DNA from: Saksenaea vasiformis B4078
Lineage: Eukaryota > Mucoromycota > Mucoromycetes > Mucorales > Saksenaeaceae
Direction of reading: 5' to 3'
DNA: 42,785 bases
Assembly: GCA_000697055.1 (NCBI GenBank)
Contig: JNDT01001632.1
Span: 1-42,785, forward strand
How positions within the stretch are numbered: the stretch's first letter is position 1; each line of letters starts with the position of its first letter. Shown here piece after piece: positions 9,727-23,352 of this stretch. The translations under genes and the position numbers were made by a program. Under the pieces are notes generated by a model. The model was given only the letters and a program-made list of their open reading frames with translations. It ran no database searches and had not been told where the DNA came from.

Positions 9727-12667
9727 GGATCACGCATAGTTTACCTTGAAAAGATAAGTATTCTTCGTTTCTTTGAAAATATAGGCCTTGGTCGAGTACT
9801 GTTTGCTGGTATCATGATTGAAAGTAAAAAGATAGATACTGACCCAAAAATCAGAAAAGTTCACCCGAGGCTTTATAAAAGATCAGGTATCCCAGGCGGA
9901 CTCTTGAGGGCCCTGTAACACAGTCGGTGTAATATGCAAACAAGACTTGGCACTAGCTCTATTGATGAAACAGTCTATGAAACGCCCCTATCTATTCCCT
10001 CTAATTTACGCACGAACCCTCCGTTATTTCCTGTTGTCAATGAGAATCAAGTAAAGTCTTAGTCATCAGGCACCTTAGCTATTCTGTGCCTTTTCCGTTC
10101 ATCCTGACCAAATTTTTATGGTGGGACAAGTATTGTGTCCATTTCGGATGGTATGTTATCAGATAAAGATGCAGACACCCAAAATAGGAATTCAGCGCTT
10201 TTGAGTATGAAGTTTTGTATGGGCTGATTCGGAACGATGAAAGTATTCTAAAAACAAATAGGATTCTCTATATAGTTTCATTACAGGTAAGAGTGCGAAG
10301 AATCGAAAAGACCGATGAAATGCAGGGACGTTACCTGACTGTTTACTTGCTTTAGAAAAAAGGAGAAGGAAATAATTTTTTTAATTCTTTGTTTATGTGT
10401 GCGAGGAGTCGCCCCACATGTCAAAACTGATGAGGCAAGGAAAAAAAAAAGAAAGGGCGTATAAGATCAAGAAGTTTGCGAGCATTTTAAAGTTTGGCCT
10501 TATTGTGGTGTTCCGGAGGACATGTGGTCATACAAGCAAAAAGTGAATTGACCATAGAAGTAAAATATACCCTAAATAATTCTAAATAAAGTAATGAAAA
10601 CTCGGTCGGTCCGCGAATGTCGTCCCACAAAGATGCTTCAACCGTGGGAGACGCAATCTGGGGAGTCCCTTACAAGTTACTGAATGGTTGCATTGAACCA
10701 TGCTAAAACAATGATAAGTCCATATCTACATTACTGTTTCCCTTTACCGCTTCTTGTTTTCATAAGATACCTAACAATACCTGAATCTCATTCATCCATG
10801 ACTGGAAGTGCAAAGGATCGGAAACAATACCCGACCTTCGTGGCATTTTGACTCTCTGTGCGTTGTGTTTTGATTGCCATGAATTGCTATCAAACACGTC
10901 ATAGGCGTATTTGATCAGGTCGATATCAACATGGTCAAGAACAGATATCGGTTTGAAACATCGATACAGGGTTCAGGGTTTGCCAAGACAGAGATATCGC
11001 TGACGTTTAAAAAAAGGAAGGGATCTCTTGATTAAAGCACGATCTCTCAAGATCTTTCCGATCATATAGAACATCTATCTTACCAATTTTACGCAGCCTT
11101 CGAACAAGATATATTCACACACGCAAACAAATCGATGGAGAAGAAAAAAAGGTAAGATAGAGCTTCCACTTTCAACTAGCCGTTTCGTTTTTGTGCCGTG
11201 TCTAGTTGGTAAACTATCATTACTCTTTGATTTGAATCAGAATGCATCATTCCATGCATTATAGAGAAGATTGAAAAGGAAACATTCAATAAATAAGGTT
11301 AAACGGCAATTGTTTAGTAATACTCCAGGTTGGAATACAGAAAGGGTGGCTACATGTAAACGCTTATTCGGCCTTTCTACTGTTTGGCCTCATGACAAAG
11401 AATCCTGTCTCCAGGGAAAGAGAAATAGTTACGTCCATTTCCTTAATCTTGCAGCGTACCGTTGTGAAAACCAAAGAAGATATTGGAAAGTAGCACGATC
11501 AACAAGAAGAAAAAAAAAAACGTGTTTCCTCAAGGCCGTGTCACCCAGCTTAGCTTTTGTGAAAAAATGTTGCGTTGCTCCAGGGCGGCAATAAGCGGCT
11601 AATTTGCGTTGGACTGGCATGATCATTATCTACCTCTTCCCATTTTCTATGTTGCAGAACACTGAAAGCAAGACAGATTGATGCGCAGTAGCACAAGCTT
11701 CAGCCTCCCTCCCACCTTCCTCATACATATGCTTAGCCTTCTTCTGTATTAGAATGCCGGGAAAACACTTATTTCCAGAACGGTGTATGTAGTAAACGGA
11801 GTAGATGTAATGTAAGAAAGTCAAATAGGAACAATGCCATCGTTTATTGAGTTTGAAATGCAGTCGTGCATGGAGCATTACATTTTCGTTAGTGTAAACC
11901 AAAATGATTTGCATGTCCTTGTCGACAGACTTACCTTCGGCTGGAGACGAGGTTTCAAAATGGGAAGCAAACGTGACCTGCAGGTCAGTATCACCTTACA
12001 CTAGCACGACAAGTAGATAACCTGACGAACTCCCATTTCTCCCGCCGCTTGTCAAGGAAACACATTCTTCTCATTTTCATTTTGCAATTGTTTATTCTGG
12101 CGTAATTGTTTATCTAAGTATCCGACCTCACACTCCCGTTGTGTAGCCAAATCAAATAAACTTCTCGGTCATCATTGATCAGATCATCTTTTCGGACGCA
12201 TTTCCCCGCTTTACGTTTTCCAGCGTTTTATCTGTCCTTGTTAGTCATCATCATTACCTAGTACTCATCGTGATTAGTCTTGTACGCAATTGTTCAATGA
12301 TTTTTACAAAGTACACTAGCCAATGATGCTTATCTCAATTCACGTCTCTATATTTCAAGCTTAGAGTTATTTGACATGAATGAGAACAGACCGCACAATG
12401 TTTCATAGTAGGTCAGTGAAGCAATGGTAAATACCTAGAAGGCATAGACTGATTAATATGGTGCCATCACGGAATGCTACTACTAGAAGTACGGACTTCA
12501 ATGAACAGCAGGCTATGCTATGTCCCAAGCAAATAAGCACGAGTCTGTCTGCTTATCCTGACGGGGTTTGAATATCGCGTGGGGACGGGTTTCCTCAGCG
12601 TGGTCCCTGAGTTCGACTCTGGCACACCATCAGTCACTCGTTTCTATTTTTTCGTCACGGTTGCTAC
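9727..12667. other. Gene-free stretch between MFS and dymeclin genes
   Basis: About 2.9 kb of AT-rich DNA. The 107-codon plus-strand frame at 11271-11594 and the minus-strand frame at 11630-11914 show no recognisable domain or splice context. The sequence contains the divergent 5' flanks of both neighbours. I see no RNA gene I can support. Confidence 0.4.
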
Positions 12668-15600
12668 ATGAACCCATCCTACCACTCCTCACCTTCACGT
12701 AGTCCTCAGATACCGACACTTACTGCACCGAACAAAACACTGGCATCTACGAAACCGTCGAGGCGACCGTCGAACTATCATTCCACCGCTCCTGTTTCAC
12801 CCATCTCTCCGCTTGTACGCTCACCTTCCGCCGATCTATCTGAATCACTGTTTGCTCTTTCTACTGCACCACAAGCTGTACAATCTTCTATAGGAGCAGG
12901 CTCGATTAAACAGAGTATTGCCTCAACCACCTCTTCACTTCTCAGGAAACAATCGGATCCCAGCCATCTCTTCACACCGAAGCAGACAGCCACGTTAAAG
13001 GCCTTTTGTGGTCCTGTTCCTCTTGATCTCACAGAGCATTCCTTTTGGTTGACGTTTTTGACGAGCAGCAAATACCCATCAACACATTCACCGTGAGTGA
13101 AGTTTAACCTAGTTGACATTTTCAAACCTCGCCAAACAATAGACAAGACGCTTACGATCTGGAGATGGCCACCGTTGGACTCTCAATTGAATTAGGTAAG
13201 TTCCGTCTCCTCAAATTCGTATTTCTTGTCATTAACTTGGCATAACAGCGGCTAATAACGTTCGAACGCGAAACTTTAACAAGCTTATTCTTCATTTACT
13301 AAGTCAGCTGCATGAAATTCGCCAAGCTGTACCAGAGTAAGTTTAAACACCACCACCATCAATGTCCAATGAACTCTTTTCCTTTTCCTTAGGGAGATAC
13401 CAACGCAGACATACAATGCGCTATTCCTTACACGTGTCTTTTCGAAGCATTTCGCGGGAAACCTGACCGATGCAGAAGTCAAAGAACAGTTTGAAGGTGA
13501 GTCTGCCAAAGGGGGGAGGGAGGGTGTAAACGTTCTCTTGTTTATACACTTGGGTTAGGCGTTACAGAACGGAGCATGCTTTCATCGTCGTATTCTTCAG
13601 ACTCTATCATAAGCTTGGATCCCGAGAAACTGACAATCCATCCTGAAGTGATGTCGGATACTCGATTAAAAGGAGAACAGTTATTGGATGCATTACTTTC
13701 TATTTTGGTCAATGTGGACCCAAAGTAAGTCGATTAAAAAAAAAGAAAGGAAGGAAAGAAAAAAGGTGCTGAGCTGTTCCTAGTATGGGCTATTCAGTAT
13801 ACGAGTTCTATGCTGAAGTCCTGAACACGTTGATTGTGCTTCTTTCGACACAGTTACATCGCACACGTTTAACAGAGAGTAACCACTTTTTGGATATTCT
13901 GATGCGAAGTTTTGGGTACGATAGTATTTAGCATGTCTGCGAGGTTGGCACTCATGGTTTTATCGCAGCGATCGAGCAGACAAACTTGTGGCGACACTAA
14001 TAGAGAATTTCATTGCGCAAAAACCACCACCATCTCAATCATCTAGTTGGGTTTGATTTGTTAACGGGACTCTCTTTTTCTAACCGTGTGTATATTTAGG
14101 TGTCGTTTATAGTGCCTACTCTTACTTCTTCCCTGCACGGGGCAGTTCCTCTACGGATGCAGATGCTCTGCCAGTTGCAGATCGTAGTCTCCTTCTCCTT
14201 TTGCTCCTCGGGACACAGGCTAAGCAGACACTTGATGGAGCGGATCCAGATCAAGGGCCATTATCTTGGGCAAAAGAGTACAGGAATGCATTTGCTAATC
14301 TTCGCGATCACCATGGTAATATCTGTGTGGGGTCAACGGATAAGACGCTAAATGAGAATCCTATATGTATATATCTATATAGGTATGGGATCTGATCAGG
14401 ATGATCAGAACACAAAATTACATTATATTTCCTTCAAATATCTTTTTGAGATACTTTGTCGGTAAGTCAATCATGGAGAGGGTGTCTCTTTCTGAATGGA
14501 TGTTCTCGTAGATCTCTTGCTATTGAGGAGCGGATGTTGTTGTTCTACCTCATTTTAGTTGAGAACGAACCATTTCGGGTGTATGTGCTTTCCCGGACAG
14601 ATCCGGAGACTATTGTTAGTTCCAACTTGTATCTGTAACAAGTATGCTAATCATTTTGCCTATGAAGTACCTTCCTATCTTGAGGATGGTGTATGAAGCG
14701 ATCGAAGGCAAAGTCAACTATTCACAAGTGTACATCCTCTTGATCCTTCTTCTGATCTTCAGTCAAGATGAAGTCAACAACGAAACCATACAGAAAGTGG
14801 TAAGTGCTCCGTTAGTGAAATAGTAAGAACTGGGTTTCTTATGCTGGATTTTTCAGATCGTGACAAACCATACTTGGTTTACTGAAAGGCCTTTGCTGAA
14901 ATCCATTTCACTGGGTGGTCTGGTTGTGCTTGTTCTGATTCGAACGCTTCAGCTAAATTTGTCTCATCAAAAGGTCAGGAAAAAATGAATCCTATGTTGA
15001 CTGAATATTTGTCATGTGCAGGACGTGTATTTTCATACCAATTGTTTGGCCATCTTAGCAAATATGTCGACATCCATGTTGGATATTCATGCTTACGTAG
15101 CTCAACGCATCATCAGGTACAGAATAAGGAGGATACAACTGGGACTTATCGGGAAACTATTTTTTGGGAAGCCTGTTCGAACTCATTGCGAAACGACATC
15201 AAAAGTTAGTGGGCAAGACCCAGGCGGCAGAGGTAAGAAAACCCCCTATTCAGTGATGCTGAGGAAGAGATATCAATGAACATAATGATAGGTCATGCCG
15301 GATAACAGCGACGTGACCGTGTATGAGGATCTTTTATGTTTGGTGTTGGAGATTATCAATTCCGTGTTGACGCATCGATTAAAGCACAATGCGCAATTGG
15401 TGTATGCATTGCTACTCAAACGAGAAGTATTTGCTCCGTTTCGGTTACATTCACGATTCTCCGAAGTGATAAATAACATCGAACAAGTGATCAACTATTT
15501 CCATGCGCGAGTGGCCGAGGCCAATTTAAAAGCACCTTCGACAGAGGAAGTACTGGGTTTAATTGAACAGTCGGCAAGAACATGGCCGTCCAATCGACTC

Positions 15601-15873
15601 AAGGTAAAAGGAAAAGGAAAAGATAAAAAAAAGAAAAAAAAAGAAGCGAGGAATTCGTTTGCTTACTTCATTACGCAGGCTTTATCTGATCTCAAGTTTC
15701 AATATGAGGAAGAGCAAGACTCCCATGAGTTCTTTGTTCCTTATGTCTGGGCTCTAGTGCATCGACGAACGTTTGTGCATTGGTCTGAAAATAAGGCGCA
15801 TATTCTAGAGGAGTATTGGAAAATGAATGATGAAGGTCCGGAAGAAGTGGATCAGAAGAAAGATGCTGTTTAG
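12668..15873 (+). CDS. DYM: Dymeclin family protein
   Basis: Fifteen exons starting at 12668, 13143, 13249, 13393, 13559, 13784, 13969, 14100, 14383, 14512, 14668, 14857, 15022, 15172 and 15292, with consistent phases, giving about 809 aa. The first about 110 residues are Ser/Thr/Pro-rich and probably disordered. The rest matches dymeclin, notably YILLILLLIFSQDE, HTWFTERPLL, VYFHTNCLAILANMS and YVAQRIISLFELI. A Lys-rich run (about 14 basic residues, near 15603-15655) interrupts the C-terminal part and resembles a lineage-specific insertion. Dymeclin is a peripheral Golgi-associated protein implicated in trafficking. One junction (14046, donor GTTGGG) is a weak splice site, though phase and homology support it. 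Confidence 0.92.
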
Positions 15874-15927
15874 AGATTTGTAAATAAAAAGAAAAAATTT
15901 ATTCCCTGAAAAAGAGATCGGGGAGAT

Positions 15928-16640
15928 CTATAGGATGGCGGTCCCGAGATGATACAATAGTACATGTAGACCGGTTGTATTCAAAAGGCCACGCCCAATC
16001 TTGAGTGCCAACAGATGACACGATGTGTTTTCCCATAGCCAAGTATGATATACTTCGGGCACATAAAAAGCGGCAAAAATGTAAAGACCCAATTGAGCCG
16101 CATGATTATAACTATCAACACCGGCAAGATTCATGACTCCCATTACCAGGAATGTCTAGATACAAGGCTGTTAAACTCTACTTGTAAAAATTCATGCGCT
16201 TGGTTTTTTTTTTTTTTTTACCTGTATACTGGCCAAGGCAAATTCAATAGCTTGATAACCATAGTGTCTCTCTGGAAAGGTTATCGGAGGTTCATGCGTA
16301 TGGGTTTTCTTAATTTCATGTCGTGTCGTTGCGATACAGATTTTCTTCACGAAACCTGCATGAAGAAAGAGATTGATAAAATGTAGATACGATGCTCCGA
16401 CAACTAATAAAAGAAAAGAGAGTGAATTGGTTATAAATGCCAGTATATATATATCATAGTTACACAGTGTTATATAGTTTAGTGATAAAAGAGCGCAATG
16501 TGAAGGATCAAAAAGTGATCGTACGTTGGTTATAGTATCCATGAAGCGAAAAAGAAATAAGTGAATTTGCAACCATCTGTTTTTAGTAGTGAAATCCCCA
16601 TGACGTAAATGATCAACGTTACGGTAACTAAAAATAGCAT
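15928..16640 (-). CDS. Putative multi-pass membrane protein, unknown family
   Basis: Three open blocks on the minus strand look like exons of one gene. The downstream junction is convincing: exon ending ASIQ, GT at the intron start, acceptor TAG, then TFLVMGVMNLAG in phase and running to a stop at 15928. The protein is rich in hydrophobic helices (for example MLFLVTVTLIIYV, ASYLHFINLFLHAG and LGLYIFAAFYV) with a His/Thr/Pro loop. The upstream join near 16400-16580 is unclear: one long frame reads straight through, and an intron using a poor GTTGCA donor is the alternative. No family recognised. It would share a short divergent promoter with the LEA2-like gene starting at 16765. Confidence 0.42.
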
Positions 16641-16764
16641 TATTGGCTTGGTTTGAAAAACTATAACTGTTTGGTGTTTTGGTTTCTTTTTTTTTTCTTC
16701 ACTTTCTTGGTTCCTTTTTCTATCTTTCTTTAGCCTTGTTTCCTGGAAAAGCAAAACAAGAGAC

Positions 16765-17804
16765 ATGGCGAATATATATGATCACGATGACTATTATACT
16801 TCAGCAAAGTATCAAACGGCACAACCACCTCCTCCACCAAGGCACGAACCCATGAAAGAATATGACACATATCCACTCCACGACGTTGACACGAATAACA
16901 ACCGCACCCCTACTGCGCCTCACTATCCACCCAGTCCCTTTGAACATAGAAATGCTTCCACTGATGAACCTTCTGCGGGTGTGTGGCACAATCCACGCGG
17001 AAGTATGTCCGACATGAAGCTGACAGGGCGTTACGACTCGGACGACGAGGAAGATTTTGGACAGGTACCTCGCGAACGCAAGAAACGATCCTGTTTGGAT
17101 AAGTTATGTTGCGGCTGTTGCACCTGTTGTCCAAAATGGTTACGTTGGTGTTCCTGTATTTTTCTATTATTGATCATTGGACTGGCTATCGCTGTTGGTG
17201 TCCTGGCGGCCCTGTTTAAGAAACCAGATGTGAAGTTTACAGGCCTCCAAGGGGAGCCTCTCGTGAATTTCCAACAAGATACGCTCAACATGAATTTCAG
17301 TCTTGGTATCAGTGTTAATAATCCAAACGTTGAAAGTGTTACCTTTGAGTCTATTGTGGCCAAGGTGAGTTGTAGTAGTAGTAGTAGTGTGAGAAGTTGG
17401 CTTTGAAAGTTGCGTATTTATTTTTCTTTGGAAAAAAAAAGGCGTATTATCCTGGGCACCACGACTTACAACTTGGTGGCGGTGAAAAGGACAATGTAAA
17501 GATAGATTCCAATGCCATCACGAATATTACGTTTCCTTTCGCTCTTTCTGTGGATATCAAGAACACTGCCTACCAAAGCATCGTCAACGACCTCATGACA
17601 AAGTGCGGTGTGTTTGGTGGCCAGAAACAAGATATTACGGTGGATTATGATCTGGTTCTCACCGTCCGAATTATTGGTATCGCCATCAGCCCCACGGTTT
17701 CAAACAAAGCCTCTTTCCCCTGCCCGCTCAAGAACGGTGATCTTTCTTCGCTCGGTGGCGGGGCCCTTCAATCATTGTTCCCCAACGGCGTGCCGCCCGT
17801 CTGA
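16765..17804 (+). CDS. LEA2-like single-pass membrane protein
   Basis: Two exons (16765-17364 and 17442-17804), 320 aa. Residues 1-110 are polar with a Pro-rich run (PPPPPRHEP) and an acidic patch (DSDDEEDFG). A Cys cluster (CCGCCTCCP and WCSC) follows and may be palmitoylated, directly before one strong membrane helix around residues 131-150 (IFLLLIIGLAIAVGVL). The C-terminal half has the LEA_2 (NDR1/HIN1-like) pattern: NFSLGISVNNPN, a beta-rich fold, and a repeat of similar hydrophobic strands ending in a short Pro/Gly tail. Fungal LEA2 proteins of this form sit in the plasma membrane or vacuole; function is largely unknown. The start ATG follows a CT-rich leader. Confidence 0.78.
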
Positions 17805-20800
17805 TCTTTGTTTTATAGTCTCGTGTTACATACCTTTTGAACATTTCCATCATCATCAACCCCTTCCTCATTTCCTCTTTGTTTTGTATATCAGTAAACT
17901 TATCGTACACGGAAACGCCTGGGGGGTTTTACCAGAAGAATCCCCAAAAAAAAAAAAAAACGAACTAGACCAATCTGAATTTGAATCTAAAAATCCGATT
18001 GGACCGTTTCCTATCAACTATATGGGGTCACATTTCCTTGTCTGAGTCTGCAAATTTGATTTGGCTTAGAAAGAATCCATTTGTTAACCCCCAAGGTACG
18101 TAAAAACCCATTTCTGCCATAACAGTGATGGTGTTAGAACGTTTGGGAATGTGGGTGACGTATCTTGGCATCATGATTACTCTATCAAAGTTTCTCTGAG
18201 TATAAGTGGTGTCATCACATCAGGAGCTGGTGTAAGGATGCATCTATTGACCGGGTCTCCCGAGAGTGCATCCAGAATCATGAACGATTTGCATTAACAG
18301 AATGCCAAGAACACCCTCTCCCTATACGGTAGAAATATGCAACCATCTATTAGATGGGATGATACTCATGTTTCTACAGTATGGATTCTATTTTTTGCTG
18401 TTGACAACAACAACAACCAAGCAAGTCAAGAAAAGAGACTTGGTAATCCTGTCTAATGTACACTATCTGCACCGTTATGGGATACGAATAATATCGACGT
18501 TGCATGACTGGCAATGCAGATTACATGATATCCTTTTTTTTTCCTTAGAGAAATGCCAGAAATGTTATTCCATGCAAAAATCTCGGCACCCAAAGGATCC
18601 ATTTTTTTTTGTTTTTGGTTATGTGATGTCTGTATAAATATATGTACCCAGTTAGAATACAATTTCTTTCTGACCATAACTGATATGGATAGAACGATAG
18701 CATAGTTCATGAGCGCAGCTTTCTTCAAATCGGATGGTTTGCTAGCAGAAGAAGTTTGTAAAGCAACATCATGGCCGGCCTATCGAGAATGTATCAAAAG
18801 GTATAGGAAAAAACAGGACAATCCGCATTAGAAATGTCAATAACAACATTTGCAGCTTAATTTGGGTACACTACAGAAAAGCTGAATTCGAATTTCTGCT
18901 GTTTTCACCCTGTCTACTTCCCACTGACACAGCCATGTGTTGTAACTTATTAGTGCCAGACGAAGCAGCAAATAGAAGGTATTGGGATGTGTATTACTCA
19001 CCGTAATAGCCGTTACGAAATAGAACTTGGAAATCTTTCCTTTTTTTTTTAGAAAGGGCGAGCCTTTTCTTGGCAAGGAACGATAGTTTAGAACAAATGA
19101 TTGGCAATAATAAAAATAGTACGCTAATAGAACTCCGCAGGTTGAAGATCTTTGACACATCCGGATAGATTCCGTCAGCTGGTCCATAGTCCTGTTTAGT
19201 GCCAAGCATTTCACGTATCTGTTCACACGCCGCTTCAAATGTATGATCCCTGAATTAGCATCCCTCCATGCGCGGCGCTTCTTGTCACAGACGCAGCTGC
19301 TTTAGCTATATATATTCTCACTATAGGTATGTTTCCGATCGCTTGGACGCGAGAGCCTCTCGTAACAGGTGACACGCAGCCTTGATAACTGGCCTATTGT
19401 CCAAACGGTATTCGTATATGTTGTAGGTGGAGGCGCATAATCAATTTGTTTGAACCAGCTGGGAAGAGTGAGGCCGCTGCACCGTCGACAAGTTTCCACC
19501 CGGAAGGATAGAGCGGAGCCATGGACTTGGTCTATGCTCGATGCATCAGCTAAACTGCATATCGACGATGCATAACTTACATTGCTTGTGACTCGAAGGG
19601 ACTGACGCAGCAATAAAACGTACTCCAGAATCGACTATAGTTAAATATATCCAACATTGTCTAGATTTTCAAACACTAAAGAAGTCATTTTCGTGTACTG
19701 GTCAAAGTCACCAAAATCATAACCACCACAGTTAAGACTTTCATGTTGTCTACTGGGCCTCTACGCTCTTGGAAGCCAATTCAATTGTACACCTGTCACG
19801 AAGAAACTAAAATAAGCCTTTAGTCCTATACCAGCTAGACAAAAACAGCTCACCAGGTTCGTGAAAGATACTAGTACTGAGCCCAGAAGGATTGAACTGA
19901 TCACATTTCTCATATATTTTGCATCGTCTTATGCGGCATCGCGGCGGAAGTACATCGGATATGTCCAGTTGAACATACCGTTTAATTGGCAGTCTCTTGT
20001 AAACAATCTCTACCTATATTAAAAAAGATTATCATAGAGAATATATGCAAGGATACGGTCAAACTGCCTATAATCACCATTGATGCCGTGCGACTTGCAT
20101 GATTCATTTTAAAACGTGCATTCAGAACAAAAAATGAGACTGAATACAATCAGATCCAACTAGAGATATAACCTGCACGCATAGATGCTGATCAGTCGTC
20201 CACACTTCTTTTTATCTCTTTTGGGAAAGCCCTTTTAAATGGATCAAGCTCTCTTTGTGGACTTCGTCGTCTTTGTAGGTGTTTGTTTATCCATACAAAG
20301 ACGATTTCCTTGATATCAGTTATGTAGACAAAGAGGAAGACAAGCCATGTATGGACCCGCCGATAGATATGGAGAGGCATAGCTAATGCGCTCTTATCGA
20401 CAAGAGCCCAGGAGGAATAGAAATTAAGAATATTTCTTATTTTACAGAATGAACTAGCACTTATCGATCTTTAACTGCTATTTACAAGAAATGTCTCCAT
20501 GCCTTCTTCATCCGATATACATTTCACTCGATTCACTCGTAAACAACGATGATTCGCATGTTACCTATGGCAAATCTAACGAGACGCTGTTACTTCCGGA
20601 TAGTTTTCTTCCTTTACAAATAGATGTAAATGTTCTCTAAAAGTTTCAGTCGAGGAGCCTGCTTTAACATCACCCATCATGACGAAGGCAAATGTCCTCA
20701 GGCTGCAGGTCTTGTCTGGAAACGAATTGCCTGACACAAGAGAACTTGTCTTCCATGGTCTTTGGACATGTGAGGCGTGATTCCTGCAGCACGTTCATCC

Positions 20801-22038
20801 CAAGCTCATAGGCATCCCAGGTAGGCTTCGTATCAAGTCATCGTGGGTAGCATTTTCGAGTATCTCTAGTCATCTATTCATGGTTACAAGTGAAGTACCT
20901 TACAACAAGAAGAAACATAATGTGAGTAACGATACATCTGCCTCTGACACTATTCCAGATTCCGCACCGGCCCCCACCTGCAAGTTAAGGTCTCATACAA
21001 CATGTTTGGTGAGAAGAAAGAAACTTTGCTGTATGTCCTAGGAGATAGATCCATGCGATCAAATCTTGTTTAATAATGGTTGAGGTACCTCCACAATTGT
21101 AATTATTATGTATAACCTCTACGAATGAAAGAGCCCCGACGTCAACGTCGAAGCATTCAATGCAACAGGGCGAAGATGGTTACAGTCCTGTTAAATTTCA
21201 CATTTCTAGCAAGATTATCACAATACTAACAACACGAACTATACGTATTCCGGGATGACATGCGTCTCTAGAGCCTAGGGATAGAGAGACGAGGCTCTCG
21301 TCGTAAGTACAAAAATCCCGTAGGGACCGCGTAAGAATATCGATATCCCCAACAAGAGGGGTAACTCATATTCTATTTCTGCCAAGAAAATAACTTGCGG
21401 TCGTGTCAACAAGAGATGCAGATCCTATGTTGTGCCATCTGACTTTCTAACAGTCTCACATACTAGTTAGTAAATTGTAACGTTTCATCGGTACTAACTA
21501 GGCAAACAGATTGCGTAGTTGCTAGACTATTTGGAGAGGTAATTACTTTATAGGTTGAGTAAGTTAGGACCGTGGAATATCCCAGTAGAGAGATGGACTC
21601 GACTATCACCAAAATATGAATGCAGTCAAGTCTGTACATCAAGTTCCATGTTATTGACAGTGTTAAGTTAGAGTGTATGATAGGATGATGATGATCATTT
21701 TACGCAATAACCTAAATAGACTAGCAAGTAATCAATGATAGAACCAATAGGCCAATTTGTTGAAAGATAAAAAGGTTCAAGTATTGTACAAAAAAAAAAA
21801 AGCAACGCCAACATCCCGCATAGGATAAAAGAGTAAAGTACGGATGAGAGTGAAAGGTAAAGTGAAAGTGAGCAAAAAGGTGAATTTGTACATACACAAG
21901 CCAAACAAAAAAAAAAAAGGAAGAGACTGGTCGCCTGCCAGACCTGTACAAAGCAACAAGGTAGAAGTAGCAGTAGTAGAACAGTAAAAGAAAGAAATAA
22001 CGACAAAAAGGAAAAATCAACAATAATAAGGAAGTGAC
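17805..22038. other. Gene-free stretch between LEA2-like and PP2C genes
   Basis: About 4.2 kb with no gene I can support. Frames at 18302-18637 (+), 18837-19238 (-), 19302-19613 (-) and 21695-22023 (-) lack recognisable domains, are rich in homopolymer-encoded residues, and do not link by plausible splicing. Short imperfect palindromes occur around 21265-21300. Decayed transposon sequence or noncoding transcripts are possible but not shown. Confidence 0.4.
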
Positions 22039-23352
22039 CTAATCCGTAAAGCGAATAACCATAATACTAAGATTGTCTGTACTGAAATTAGCTAAAGCAT
22101 GATCCAGTAGTTTTTGGCTTGCTTCTTGCGAATCTTCAATATCCTTCACCAAATCCACTGCATCTTGATCCTCACAAACATCCCATAACTATGCATAAAA
22201 CGTATATGGGTAAGTGGACCATTCAACTTAAAAACTTCTCTGACTTACTCCGTCGCACGCAAGAATCAAAAATTCATCTGTTTTCGACAGTTCTGTCTGG
22301 GCTGTATAAGGATTGCCCACAACAAATTCTTTCATCACACTGTCGCCTAGTGATCGTGTTACAGCCAGTACACCATTGACACGATTGTTCATCATAAAGC
22401 CACCAAGATCCACAATACGCTTTGCTTCTTGAGCATCTGAACCTTTATGATCATACGACAATCGGACAGCCTTTCCATTACGGCTACAAAAGAAAAACAA
22501 ACAATATCCCTTCAGATTCAACTGTCCTTCTTTTTTCTCCTTCATTAGACTTACCATAAAACAGCTCTTGCATCGCCGACATTGCCAATGTGCAGAATAC
22601 GCTAATAATAATAATAATAAATCATTTAGTTACTTCATTTAGTATATCCCTGTTACTACTTACCTTGTCTTCATTGGCTTGTACAAATGCTACGACAGCT
22701 GTACATCCCGAGAACTTGCCTTCTTTTTCATTCACTTGTTCATCCACTTGAAGAAACGTCGCGTTTAAAATCTCCGCCACTGGCTTTGCTGCATGTCGTT
22801 CCAAACATTCTGCAAGTGTCTACCCGGGAAAGTGAAATAAATAGAAAAAGGTAAGTTGGATTGAAACGAGGAGAAAAAAAGAACAACCGAGTAGGGGTTG
22901 AAGGAGCAGGAGGGAAAGAGAGTGAAAAAGGGAGAAAGAGGAGAGAGATACTAAGAGAAGAGATATATTGTGTGTATAGGTAGATAGACAAACCACACAC
23001 TACTGCTACCACACACCCATGGTTTTTTTTTTTCATTTTTATTTTTCTTTACCTTGTGAAAGTTTTCGCCACACCATTCCGCAGTTGCTTTGCCAGCATG
23101 GCCATCAAAGATGGCGAAGAAACCTTGTCGTGGTACACCATTGAAGTCGGTGATGTAAGAATGGGCATCTTCCATTGTTCTTCGACAGCGTTTATTCTTG
23201 TCTTCACTGATGCCGACGAGGAATCCTGGAGCAACCACACTACGTTTTACAGCAGATGCATTGCTATTATTACAAGTGTTGTTGTTATTATTGTTCAAGA
23301 CTTCAGAAGTAGTGCGATTTGCGGTGGTTGTAGAGACAGTAGAGGTATTCAT
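22039..23352 (-). CDS. PP2C-type protein serine/threonine phosphatase (Ptc1-like)
   Basis: Five exons: 23352-23053, 22819-22664, 22601-22555, 22483-22249 and 22188-22039, 295 aa. The first about 40 residues are Asn/Thr/Ser-rich. The catalytic core shows all main PP2C motifs in order: [17 protein letters not shown] (metal-binding Asp), [47 protein letters not shown] and [12 protein letters not shown]2C enzymes are Mn/Mg-dependent phosphatases. The size and compact core fit yeast Ptc1, which dampens MAP-kinase signalling, but orthology needs a tree. The second intron ends in a TTA/TAA trinucleotide run (22602-22620) that serves as its acceptor tract. Confidence 0.93.

Noticed and set aside
11271..11594. 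107-codon plus-strand frame
   Set aside because: Basic low-complexity protein with a poly-A encoded Lys run and no context supporting a gene.
12585..12632. B-box-like GTTCGACTC suggesting a tRNA
   Set aside because: The T-stem has mismatches and I could not build an acceptor stem or a D-arm around it.
18837..19238. 133-codon minus-strand frame
   Set aside because: No recognisable domain and no supporting splice partners; includes a homopolymer-encoded Lys run.
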